DNA of 64,000 bases from Oryzias latipes. Taxonomy: Eukaryota; Chordata; Actinopteri; Beloniformes; Adrianichthyidae. A program made the position numbers and the translations under genes. The notes below the pieces were generated by a model. That model was not told where the DNA came from and made no database searches. It saw nothing but the letters and a program-made list of their open reading frames with translations. Shown piece by piece: positions 44,974 through 55,603 of this stretch (the first letter of the stretch is position 1; each line of letters starts with the position of its first letter). The stretch lies in the NCBI RefSeq assembly GCF_002234675.1, contig NC_019867.2, forward strand, positions 4,854,001-4,918,000, given 5' to 3'.

Positions 44974-45740
44974 AGCTGCCAGCACCTTTGTGCAAAGAGG
45001 AGGGTGTTTTGGATGAGCAGCAGAGGAGTATCAGTTTGGCTCAGAGTGAATTCCAGTTTCCTCAGATTAAAGAGGAACAGGAGGAGCTCTACATCAGTCA
45101 GCACGGACAGCCGCTAGAGCTAAAACAGGACCCGGATGCGCTTGTGCTGTCTTTATCGCGTGGTAACGATTACCACGACGGCACTGAAACTCTCTACCTG
45201 CATCCCGGTGAGCTTCCAAGTTCAGGAAAGTCCATAGATAAGTCCGATTACAGAGCAGACAGGCAGGCGCTTGCGTCAAAACCTCCTTTCGCCGCTGCAT
45301 ACATGACTGAAAAACATGAGTATAAATGCGACACTTGTGGGAAAGTATTTCAGTTCAGGTCGAGGCTGGTTCGACACATGAGAATCCACACCGGCGTGAA
45401 GCCGTTCTGCTGCCACACCTGCGGAAAGAGGTTCAACCAGAAATCCATATTGATCGTCCATCAAAGGATCCACACGGGCGAAAGGCCTTACTCCTGCGAC
45501 GTCTGCGGGAAAACGTTTAACCAGACCTCCATCTTGAACGTTCACAAGAGGATCCACACCGGCGAGAGGCCGTACTGCTGCGAAACCTGCGGCAAGAGCT
45601 TCACCCAGAAGTCCATACTGAACGGACACAAGATCATTCACACCAGAGAGACCCTCCTCCTGCAAAACATGCGGCAAAAGCCTCAGAAGTCACTTAAGCT
45701 TCACATGAAAACGCACATAAGTGAGCCAGCGGATTTCTGA
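44974..45740 (+). CDS. teleost C2H2 zinc finger exon B, four fingers plus one degenerate
   Basis: A last exon after acceptor TCTTCCAG, starting in phase 1 with E-L-P-A-P-L, the same place where exon 2 of gene A begins E-V-P. No leader exon of its own is visible between 43985 and 44973, so it probably uses the leader at 42782-42953; that join gives 313 codons. It carries an acidic region (QIKEEQEELYISQHGQPLEL) and four good C2H2 fingers (CDTC, CHTC, CDVC, CETC types). A fifth finger at about 45640-45715 has lost its cysteine pair to a frameshift but keeps HMKTH in frame. It could be an alternative exon, a continuation of gene A, or a separate gene with an unseen first exon. Confidence 0.75.
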
Positions 45741-45758
45741 CGGATGATGTTTTAGCTG

Positions 45759-46330
45759 TAAAGTCCCACTCTGATCATCCTTTGATCTATTTTTAAAGCG
45801 TTCCCAGTGATCTTTAAGTTATCATGATGCCATTTTTAGCCTTAACTTGAAAAACCTGTGGTTGTTTTCTAGGACATAGTTGCTCCAGAGCGGCCGGAGT
45901 TTGTTAAAAGAATTCACCTTTCAGTTGTGGGTGGGACTGTTGGCACGAAGTAAGCCTCCTCTGACTTCCCATGATCCCTTTGTTTACACTCTAGCTTACA
46001 TCCCCTCAACAGAAATGGCGAGCAACATTGGAGTTCTCCAGCTGAACCGTTTTGAGTCCGATTCCAGGTCAAACACGGGAAATAAAGACGTACATGGATC
46101 TATTTGGCTGGGAGTGGATGCATCGGAATGGAGCAGAGCAGGGAGCTCCTGTCCTGCCGACTGTGGAGCAGCGTCACAGCTACAGATTTTTTTCATCTGC
46201 TCCTGATTCACCATGATTTGAATAAAGAAAAACTCAGAAATGCAATTTTTATCGGAAATTTCTTTAAATATGTTCTCCAGCATGAGAAAAAAAGGCTACA
46301 TGAACCCAATTTTCATTGGAGTGGGTCTTA
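45759..46330 (+). mobile_element. interspersed repeat with AAAGACCCACTC-type termini, longer copy
   Basis: Left end AAAGTCCCACTCTGATC and right end GGAGTGGGTCTTA are approximate inverted repeats. The right 180 bp match the znf462-intron copy (CATCTGCTCCTGATTC, AATGCAATTTTTATC). It contains a 108-codon open frame (45880-46206, WLGVDASEW near its end) of unknown meaning. Confidence 0.55.
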
Positions 46331-47871
46331 AATTGTGTCTCTAGAGTCACACACACAGGTGAGCATTAGAGCTTGATCAAATCAACCTCCAAACAGAGTT
46401 TTTTCCTTGGAAAAAACAGACTGAACGTAACAAAATTAGCACTTTCTGTAAGCCAGGCCTGGAGGGCTGCTGAATTTGTCACATTTTTTGTTTCGAAGAT
46501 GCACCTGAATAACGTGACGGACGTTTCTGTGCGCCAAAATCTTTGACTAAAGTTGTAGATAAAATGTCTTTTCCATGTGAAGTTAGAAGAGCGCTTGTAT
46601 TGTCACAGCTTCTGTTCCATATATTTATGTTGTAGAACAATCTTGTGCTGTTCATACGGAATCACACACAACGCTCCACAATAAAAGTTAAAAACAGAGC
46701 TTGCGTTCCTTCTGCTTCCCAACCCCTCGAACCCTAAAAGTATGACTTCAACTTAAGGCTGAGCTCAGAAAGGACCAACACGGTCGTCTCTGTTCTAGAG
46801 CCAAGTCCATTCAGGGTGGAAGCCAGGATCACCGCACAGGCCACCCTGAAGGAGAATCCCACAGAGGAAATAAAAAGAACCCTAAAACATCACCATAACA
46901 AAAAAAGAGTTACTATAATTAAACATCAACATTTGAAATGCATAATAAAGAATCGTAGCGGTAATAGCCAGATGGAAAAGGGGAGTTTTGAGCCTTTTCT
47001 CCGACAGACTGTTCATCAACTGGGCAGTTTAGAAGACAACAGAGTTAATTATTCATTGGAAGTGTTTGAGTTTAAGTATGTATTTAATAAGCACAATATA
47101 TAACCTTTTCTGTTTTTAGAAACGTATTATTAGAACTGCTTCAACAAGTTCAACAATTATGTCTGGGTCATGTTGTAGAATGGTTGTTGAGAATCTGGGC
47201 TGCAAAGTTTGAACGTGCAAAAGTATCAAAACAAGTTAATGGAGTGAAAAAAAGGTCTGAAAACCCAGAAGGAAAATATTTTGCCTCAATAAAAGCCAAC
47301 GATAAACTTTGATGGTTTTTTTTAAGAAATGACTTTTTCCACCTTTTTTTTTCCGAAAACATTATGGTGGTACTGATAAAGGTGCCTGTTTTGAAAAAAA
47401 ATATTTTTTAAACTTTACTATTACTTGTATGGAATTTGCAAAATTGTATTTTGACCACAGGAAGTTGGACTGTTTTGTGCATATTGCTACAGAAATTCAT
47501 ATTTTTTTTCATTTGCAACAGGAGGCTGAATTTTAAACAAATAACTCTGTTAAATACGATGAGGGCAAGTAAGATTTTATGATCCGTTTTACCCCTTTAT
47601 TTAAGAAAGAATTGGGCCTGATGGGTTAAAATTGTAGAATTGGGAATCTGGTTAAGACACGATGAGGCAGTTTGTTTGTCCTGCAATACTCCTGAGTGTC
47701 CAGACGGGGGCAGTAACACAACCCGGACTATTTACGTCGTCCAAACTAAAAGACAAGAAGAAGACTCGTGCCACAAGGAAGTAAATTGAGCTGTAGTGTG
47801 AGTTCAGGTTTCCACTTTTTAAAGTTTTTTTTTCCTTTCTAGTTTAATTTTACATAATTACTTTTTCAAAC
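46331..47871. other. intergenic between zinc-finger loci
   Basis: AT-rich DNA with a lysine-rich 95-codon open frame (46816-47103) that has no recognisable domain and no splice or codon support. A stretch at 47700-47870 upstream of the next gene should hold its promoter and leader. Nothing else is supported. Confidence 0.4.
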
Positions 47872-50800
47872 ATGTATCCAGCCCAGAGCATGCGCAACTT
47901 TGTCTGTGATCGCTTAACTGCGGCTGCGCGGGAAATAGTGGGGGCTTTTGAAAAGAGAATTGAGGATTATGAGGCAGAAATCGCTCGCCAGCGCAGAATG
48001 TTGGACACGGTTTTTACACCTGAGCCAAAGTTTCACAGGTCAGGTACGACAACCTCCAGATCTGAGCTAAAATGTCCAAACAGTTTGCGTGAAGAACTTC
48101 CGTTTCACATTTTTCGGTGGTTCCGGGAGAGCTGATCAGAACCATCAGAAGAGCAGATGAGGAAATCGATCCATGCAATTCCTAAAAACAAACAAACTAA
48201 ACTGTCAACAGTAGAGACAATTTAAAAAAAAAAGAACTTTAAGACTTTTCAATACTTTATTTCTGCATACAACAAATAATGTTTTATACTTTTTATATTT
48301 TATATTTATTTCTAATCCTGACTGTCATATATTCTTTTAAACAAATTGGGAGCATCCTAATTTTACTGTGCATACAATAAAAATAAATAAATTATGATAT
48401 TTTCATACTCCTGTCTAGATTAAGTTACAGTCAATTAAAAGCTGCATCTGGACCATATGATGAATTTTCAAACATGAATGTAATTTATCTGCATGACTTT
48501 TCACAACATGACTACAGTCAAACATTAGAATACATTAGAATCGATAAACATGAAAAAGGTAAAACAATTTAGTAGTAAAATATTAAATACATGCCATAAA
48601 AACAAGAATACTAATAAAGACAGAGCAAATAAAAAAAGCACCAGCAGCACAGAGGTTCATGTCAAAAGCCATAAAAATAGTTTTAAAAAATGTTTTTTTA
48701 TCTTTTTCTTTTATTCAAAATCAATGTATTAATCGCCCTTTATGTCAAAGTATCATTGTTTCCCAAAATAATTCTTCTTTTTTTCATGAAGTGTGATGAA
48801 CAACCAATAAATCCTGCAGTTTTTACATTGTTTATACGAAGAAAGAACAAAACAGTTTTATGAACATAATGTTTTCTTTTAGCCTCTTTTTTGGGAGAAA
48901 GAAATGAACAGAAAGATCAAATTCACATTATCTGTCAAATAACCTTTCACTTTACTAGATTGTATTTTTAAGAATCCCACAAAAAAGGCTTAACTAATAA
49001 AAAAAATACATTTCTTTACACTTATTTTTAGTTTCTTAATTGTTTGTCGGACCGCATCAGTAACTGATGAGATAAAGTTTCTATACATAAATTATAGACA
49101 TATGTTGTGTTTGTTGGTCATGCACCCATTGAGGATGAAGCGGACATCAACTCCTGAGATTTGATTCAATTTCTCTTGCCCATTAAACACCAAAACAAAT
49201 ATCAAACATCCTTATTCCACGTTCTCACCCTTTTCTCTTTCCCCGTAGAGAAAGATCTCCCCAGTAAGGAGGGTAAGGTGGTCCAGAACCAACAGAACCT
49301 CGGTTCTCCAGAGGAAGACTCCAGACTTTCATCACAAATCACCCAGATCAAAGATGAACATGAAGAAATCTGCATCAGTCAGGAGCCATCAAGGCAAACG
49401 CAGCCCTCCAGCTCAACTCCAACACCCGCTCCTGATGTCTCAGAAGATCAGCACCGGCCCTCGGAGTCAAACCAATCAGAGACTATAGAACCTGGAGAAT
49501 TTCCGTCCATCAGCTCAGAAAAAGATGCAGAACCTCAAGCAGACAGGGAGAGTTCTGCAAGGTCAACAGCAGAGGATGATCTGGAAGGACTTTCCAAAAC
49601 CAATGATAGATCTGAGAACGAGGACCGCACAGCCTTTACCGATGGATGTGAAACAGCAACTGGAGACGTGGAGGCCAATCCAGATGAGGAGATGCCGGAT
49701 GTGAGCTCACTGTCGGCTGCAAGTACTGAGCAAACGCTAGAGAAGAAGATAAACCAAGAAGACATAACGCTATCTTTGGATCAGAGCTGTACAAACGTAT
49801 CACCTAATGACAGCGATGAGATCACGCAGCAGGAGGAAACAAACACAGAACCGGCACCAACACCATCCAGCTTTGAAGAGGAGACAGGTAGAGGCCACGC
49901 TGAGACCCCGGACGGGGCGCAGAGCCGCCGGGATGAAGGTTCTGTCTCAACGGGGGCTGATGAGGATCAAACAATCAAAGGAAGTGAAGCGTCAGCAGGA
50001 CCTGATGAACGTCAGAATGGAAGTCCAGAAAATATCAAGGAATCACTGAAAGATGCGAAGCAGACCTCACCTGAAAATGTAGAGCAAACTTCACAACCAG
50101 ACGAAGCAACAGGTTTTATACCGACTGAGGAAAACGAACATGGAAGACCAGAGAAGAGCACTGATGAGCACGGAGCGTCCGCCACGCCTACGGAGAAGAG
50201 TCCAAAAGCTGACCAAAACACTGCCACATCGCCAAAGAAAAGGGAATGTTCACCGAATAAAACCAACGCTCGTTCTGATCCAGCAGCAAGGAGGCGGCTC
50301 AGAGAGGCAAAAACGGCACAGAGTAGAGCCATGGAAACGAGACGACACCAGAGGCGCGGGGAGAAGATGGGACCACATGGAGACACAGCACCTGACTCCT
50401 CACAGTCTGCCGACAGACCATCAAACAACCCCACAGCAGCGCCAGAACCGAGCTGTGGCGGGGACCGAGGCACAGATCTGACTGCAAACAGGAAGTCCTG
50501 CAAAGAGAAGACGAGTTCAAGCTCAAAGTCAGGCAAAAAGAGGAGGCACAGCCACGAGGAAATAAGTCTTTCTGAGCTGCCACAGGAGAGTTGCTGTGAC
50601 GCCGAAGCGAAGGCGACTTCAAAACCAAAAACAAATGCAGGCAGCAGTCCAGCTGAAAGCAGCCAATCGAAAGCAAGCAAGAGGCCCAGCAGTGAAAATA
50701 AATCTTCAAGGAGCAAGAAGGAGCAGCTGCAGAAGAGACCAAATGGTGGCAGTTCTGACCCAAAGCAGAAAAGACAGAAGGAGGGAAATCCTCCAATGTC

Positions 50801-51602
50801 CAGGAGGTCCGAGGCGGAAAAGCTACAGAGAAAAGAGAAGTCCAAATCACGCGACAGGAGCGATCTGGGCACATCCAGCGACTGCGCTGAAGAGAACGTG
50901 GAGAACCCGTACAAGTGCGACACGTGCGGCAAAGTGATGAGCAATTTCAAAAACTACAAATTCCACATGAAGTCCCACACGGTTGAGAAAAGCTACAAGT
51001 GCGAAACCTGCGGGAAAATGTTCCGGGAGAGCTGGGATTTGAACAAGCACTTGGTCATTCACGCCACGGAAAAGCCTTACAAATGCGAAATCTGCGGGAA
51101 CGGTTTCAACCGTCGCTACAACCTGGACTTGCACCAGCGGGTGCACACGGGCGAGAAGCCCTACAAATGCACCGTGTGCGCGAAAAGCTTCAGCTCCTGC
51201 GTGAACCTGAAGAAACACCAGCGCGTGCACACGGGCGAGAAGCCCTACACCTGCAAAGACTGCGGAAAAGAGTTCGCCGACTCCTCCGCGTTCAAAAACC
51301 ATCAGCGCGTGCACACGGGGGAGAAGCCCTTCAAGTGCACGCTCTGCAAAAGGAAGTTTGCCACCAGGACGACGCTGAAGAGGCACAACAGGACGCACAC
51401 AGGGGAGAAGCCGTACGAGTGCCACGTCTGCAACAAAAAGTTTGGCCACAAGTCGGACCTGAAGGGACACTTGAGGCTGCACACGGGCGAGAAGCCCTAC
51501 GAGTGCAGCCTCTGCCAGGAGAAGTTCTCCACCTGGCTAAAACTCCACAAACACAAGCGTGTGCACACAAAAGCAGCAGGAGAACCAAGCTCCAGCGATT
51601 GA
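47872..51602 (+). CDS. teleost C2H2 zinc finger protein C, eight fingers
   Basis: Exon 1 is 47872-48043 and exon 2 is 49249-51602 (acceptor CCCCGTAG), giving 842 codons (841 aa). The first exon is 172 nt, the same length and phase as that of gene A, and encodes the same leader type (MRNFVCDRLTAAAREIVGAF, YEAEIARQRRML). Exon 2 has a long acidic, Ser/Glu/Thr-rich region (about residues 58-400), a basic Lys/Ser/Arg-rich region (about 400-605) that may be a nuclear localisation and chromatin-contact segment, then eight tandem C2H2 fingers (about 611-836). Most linkers are TGEKP; the first two are diverged (TVEKS, ATEKP). The finger region is very GC-rich compared with the flanks. It is probably a DNA-binding regulator; the target is unknown. 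It is similar to genes A/B, so a local duplication. Confidence 0.9.
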
Positions 51603-51660
51603 TTAGGCATTTGTGTCATGAAACATGGGATTTGCAATAATGGTTTCAGTCTTACTGTGA

Positions 51661-52770
51661 AATTAGAATCAGAAACGCTGTATTGATCCCACATGTGGGA
51701 AATTTGTTTGTTACCGTAGCAGTAAAAGAAGAATAGTAGACATAAGAGAAAATAGAATGTAAAGAAAATCCAAAATAATGTAACATGAATGTAAACAAAT
51801 AAGGTCGTATGATTTAAAAAAAAAAGCTATTTACAGACAGTACAAACAAGGATATGCAAAAATGTGCAGAAAAGAAAAATGTGCAGATGTTATCTGCTAC
51901 ACTGTGAATTGTTGTACAGTGTTGTTGTGTTTGGTAGGAAGGATTTCCGGTTTGAGCCTCCTAGAGAAGGAGCTCCGCTGTTTGTCCAGAACAGGGTGGA
52001 GAGGACGGTCTGGGTTGTCCGTGATGCAGGGGTGTCAAACTCATTTTCGCCACATCAGCATAGTGGTTGTCCTCAAAGGGCCTGATATAACTTAGACATG
52101 GAACTTCATGTAATGAAATATAAACATAATTACTCCTTAATGTTAAATAAATCATTATTTATTTATTATAACTTTTTAAAGTGACAATTACAGTTGCATA
52201 GAAAACACATGTTTGCTTGTTACTCTAGCAGAAATACTTTTAAATTTGATTCTGTCAGGTTAGGTTATATGGACAGTTTTTAAGTCCTAACGCACAGTTG
52301 CCCGATCCAATATTTCATGTCCGATTCCCCCCAGATATGAATAAATACACACCAATTTGATATTTTAAGAAATTAAAAACTTTTATGCTCTCACGGGCCA
52401 CAGAAAATGACATGGAGGGCCACATTTGAGTTTGACACATGTGCCATAATGGATAAGATCTTGTTCGGTGACCTCCTCTCCATCACTGCTGAGTCCAATG
52501 ACAGAACCCGCCTTCCTGATCAGCTTCCTCAGTCTGTTGGCGTCGCTGACGCTGCAATGCTGCTTCCCCAGCAGACCACAGAGGAGAACAAGGTCGGCCA
52601 CCACGGACTGCTGGAAGATCTCCAGCATCTTGCTGCACATGTTAAAGGACCTCAGCTTCCTTAGGAAGTAGAGTCTGCTGCAGGCCTTTTTGTAAAACAG
52701 CAGTACTGTGGCTCCTCCAGCTCAGTTTGCTGTTGATAGTCACTCCCAGGTATTTGTACGTACGAAATTA
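51661..52770 (-). mobile_element. Rex1/CR1-like LINE relic, 5' truncated, split by a hAT
   Basis: On the minus strand it starts near 52770 with KYLGVTINSKLSW, continues after a one-base frame shift with CSRLYFLRKLRSFNMC and RLRKLIRKAGSV, then a 3' UTR ending in TGTGGGATCAATACAG near 51680. These are conserved segments of the C-terminal end of fish Rex1-type reverse transcriptases. Frameshifts and stops make it inactive. A hAT element (52027-52443) interrupts it. Confidence 0.75.
52027..52443. mobile_element. non-autonomous hAT nested in the LINE
   Basis: Left end CAGGGGTGTCAAACTCA and right end (complemented) CACATGTGTCAAACTCA form imperfect inverted repeats, with GGGCC motifs inside each end. 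Flanking 8-mers CCGTGATG (52019-52026) and CCATAATG (52444-52451) differ by two G/A changes, consistent with an aged 8-bp duplication. Removing it rejoins the LINE. Confidence 0.8.
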
Positions 52771-53914
52771 AATCAAAGGGACCAAATGATCTATTTTAAG
52801 TTCAGCTATCTGACTTTATTTTTCTATTTCCAGCTTTTAAAAACTTCAAAGACTCAGAAAATTGTATTTTCATGACAAATATTTAGGTAAGTTTAATGGT
52901 TTACCCACAATAATGTACTTTTCTTTATGATTTTTCAACATCTTGTCTTTATTTTCATGAATTATTGATGGGATTTCTGAACGACTTGTCTCTGGTTTCC
53001 TTTTTCATGTCTTGCTTGGCTTTTGGGCATTTGACAAATGCAAACAGCTTTGTGAGGAGAATAAAAGGGACGTTTTAAAACATTTTATTTGTTTTAAATA
53101 TCCTTCTGAGTGGAAAATCAAGATGAAACCACCAGCAGAACTGCATTTAGTAAAGCAAATATCCTGGCAGTAGCAGCAGGGATTGGAGAGGACCAGAAAA
53201 AAAACACTGGAACATCTGCTGTGAGACAAACATTCACAACTGTAATAATGAGATAAGAGGACCATGAGCAAAAAATGGTCTATTTAAATCTACTACTTAA
53301 CAGTGAGGGAGTATACTTGAACTCTACTTTATATAAACTATATCTTTTAAACTTAAACGTTCCAAATTGTCTGAGAAATTATTCAGTTAGCAAACGTCCT
53401 ACATTCCACGTACGTGGTCTATAGTATACTTGTAATACTCAAGTGTACCTAAAAAAAACTTCACGCGTTTGACAAAGGTGAAGCAGAAATGAAGTGAGAA
53501 TCTACGTAAGATCAGTTACAGAACAGAAAAGATGATTTCTTTAATGCAGCAGTGAGAGAAGAACAAAAATCCTTTCAGTCACTGCAGAAAGAGAACAGGA
53601 TGACGAAGGACAAACTCAAATTCACTGGAATGAGCAAACAAAAGAGATTTATTAGGATGTGGCGACTACTGTCGAAATAAGAATGTGTTTCTACAGCCTA
53701 AAAAACTATTTTTGAACGTGTTTTTTATTATTATTTTTAACCGATCTAACTCATGAAAAAGAATCTGGTCTATTTTTCTACTTCGGCAATTTTACTTTAC
53801 GCTACAGATTTGATGATGTCATGTTTCTTTGTCAGAAACGTCATGTGAAAATGGAGAAAGCAGCATTTTGTTCAAAGAAAAACAACCTTTGCTTTTAAAA
53901 TTAACACTGTGTTT
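52771..53914. other. intergenic, nothing recognised
   Basis: AT-rich unique-looking sequence. Short open frames have no domain. No RNA gene or named repeat is seen. Confidence 0.4.
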
Positions 53915-53968
53915 AACCTCATAATAGGGTGAAACCTCATAATAGGGTGAAACCTCATAATAGGGTGA
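53915..53968 (+). repeat. 18-bp tandem repeat, three units
   Basis: AACCTCATAATAGGGTGA-type units start at 53915, 53933 and 53951, an exact 18-bp period with almost no divergence. It directly abuts the GC-rich island. Confidence 0.85.
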
Positions 53969-55207
53969 GGGGGTGGGGGGCTTAGTCCGCGATGAGCCTG
54001 GGGGGGGGGGGGGGGGTTTACTAGGCAGTGACCCCCCTCCTGTGGTTGCCGTATGGAGTGGGCCCCCCCTCTTTTGGTTTTATTTGCACCTTAGACATGT
54101 AGGGCCCTTGGTAGGGGGGGTGCTTGGACATCACTGCCAGCAAGCAGCGGATGTCCTCCTAGCACCCTACCCGCCAATTTTAACCGCACCTTAGACATTT
54201 AGGGCCCTTGGTGGGGAGGGTGAGGGGACGTCACTGTGAGTAATCAGGAGATGTCCCCTTAGTGCCCTACCTGCCAATTTTAACCGCACCCCCCTTAGTA
54301 CACACACCCCTCCCCCCTCAATATATACATCCCAACATAAACACACACACATGCACACACACACCCTTTCAAACACACATACACACATTTTGCAAGGAAG
54401 GTGGGACCTGGGTCCGTCTGTCCCCTGCCTCTTCCCTGGTGGGGGGTATCGGCCCCTTTGCAGCGGCGGCCGTGTCCCCGGGGTGCCGGCTTCCTGGGCC
54501 CGGCGGTGCTCTCTCCGCGCGGTGGGGGGGTTCACATTACATCTGAGCCGGGGGTGTCTGGTCCCTGGGGGGTGGGTTCTGGTCCTTGCTCCTGAGTGCT
54601 GGGCCCCGCCAAATTTCCAACTGTGGCCGAGCCTGGTCGGGCCATATTTACAACACCCCTTGTGGGCCCTCTTTTTTCCCCGGGGTTCCCCCCTCCTGGG
54701 CGGGGGCGGCGGGCCCCTGCCTCGCTCCTCCCTGGACCAACCGTGGGCCGGGCGGGTGGCTGCCTGTAGTGCGGGGCGGGTCTCCCTTGGGGGGTCCTGG
54801 CTCGTATCTGGGGTTGGGGCGGGGGGATGCCCGGAACTCCTGGGTGGTGGTGGGGTGCTCGTTTGGGGCTGTGGGCGTCCTTCTCCGGTGGGGCCCTGCG
54901 TTGGGTTCTCCCGGCGCGGCGGGGGGGCTGCTCTCCTGGTTGGCCTGGGGCGGCGCTCTCTTTCCCTCCGTGCGTCCCTGGCCTCTGGCTCTGGGGGCCT
55001 TGCGGCGGCCCTGCTGGCCCTGGCCTGGGTGGCGGGCTTGGTCGCCCGGGGGGCGGTTGTTCCCTGCCTGTTCCCGTATGGCGTTGGGGGGATTCCGGCT
55101 GCCGCTGCTGCTGCGGTGGGGGTCTTGGGGTGGGGGTGGCTGGGCACTCTCCCTCCTTCTTTTCACGTTCCACCATCCATTTTAGAAGAACATAAACACT
55201 CACCTGA
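53969..55207. repeat. GC-rich repeat island
   Basis: About 1.2 kb of strongly G-rich (plus strand) DNA, sharply different from its AT-rich surroundings, with runs of G (54001-54016) and a CA-rich patch (54301-54390). Overlapping long open frames on both strands reflect the lack of AT-rich stop codons, with Pro/Gly/Arg/Ala-biased translations and no domain. It may belong, with 57690-57960, to a larger element that received the Penelope insertion (inference). Confidence 0.55.
54088..54287 (+). repeat. tandem duplication, two 100-bp units
   Basis: Units start at 54088 and 54188 with ACCTTAGACATKTAGGGCCC and end with GCCAATTTTAACCGC before 54188 and 54288, an exact 100-bp period. They differ by substitutions and small changes in the middle. 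Confidence 0.85.
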
Positions 55208-55497
55208 GCACAGGTGTTAGCTCACCTTTGCACTTACAGTGTATATGATTGAATGACTGAAATATTTCACACTAGTTGGTTTTAAGGCATAAGTATGCAT
55301 GTGAACACTATCTGTTTTGTGTACATGTCGACAGGTGGACATTTTTGCAGCTAGCAGGTTGTGTTTATAACATTTGAGTGTGTGTGTGGACAGGCTCCGC
55401 CCCTTTTTTTTCTTTTTTTTTTTTCTACATTTGAACCTTACCATAATTAAGCACTTAAATTGTTTTTTTATCAGACACTGGGTTTGTTTTGTGTAAA
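55208..55497. other. spacer between the GC island and the Penelope element
   Basis: AT-rich DNA with a GTGTGTGTGG patch and a T-run (55404-55424). It may include the 3' end of the Penelope element or the continuing host repeat; the boundary is unclear. Confidence 0.35.
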
Positions 55498-55546
55498 ACC
55501 TACCGACATGTTTCGGCGGAATGCCTTCCACCTTCGTCAGGGTCGT
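55498..55546 (-). ncRNA. hammerhead-ribozyme-like motif in the Penelope 3' region
   Basis: On the minus strand: core CUGACGA (55535-55541), an extra A, a 7-bp stem GGUGGAA/UUCCGCC with a GGCA loop, GAAA, a minimal stem III ACAUGU ending at U 55506, then cleavage-site C 55505. Stem I is at least 3 bp (ACC before the core with GGU after the cleavage site). The order matches type I hammerheads with a tiny stem III, a form reported in Penelope-like elements. The extra A after CUGACGA departs from the strict consensus, so activity is uncertain. Confidence 0.5.
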
Positions 55547-55603
55547 CATCAGATGGTGGCGTGTGACGTCTTTAAAAACAGCTGATTTGTGACTGAGGCG
55601 GAG

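Noticed and set aside
45880-46206. 108-codon frame in the repeat at 45759-46330
   Set aside because: Not annotated as a gene: no domain, no splice context, inside a multi-copy repeat. Kept only as a finding about the repeat.
50012-50950. 312-codon antisense frame under zinc-finger gene C
   Set aside because: Shadow of the Lys/Ser-rich sense frame; Leu/Ser/Phe-rich with no domain.
54191-55220. Long overlapping open frames on both strands in the GC island
   Set aside because: GC-rich DNA has few stop codons. Translations are Pro/Gly/Arg/Ala-biased on all frames without a domain.
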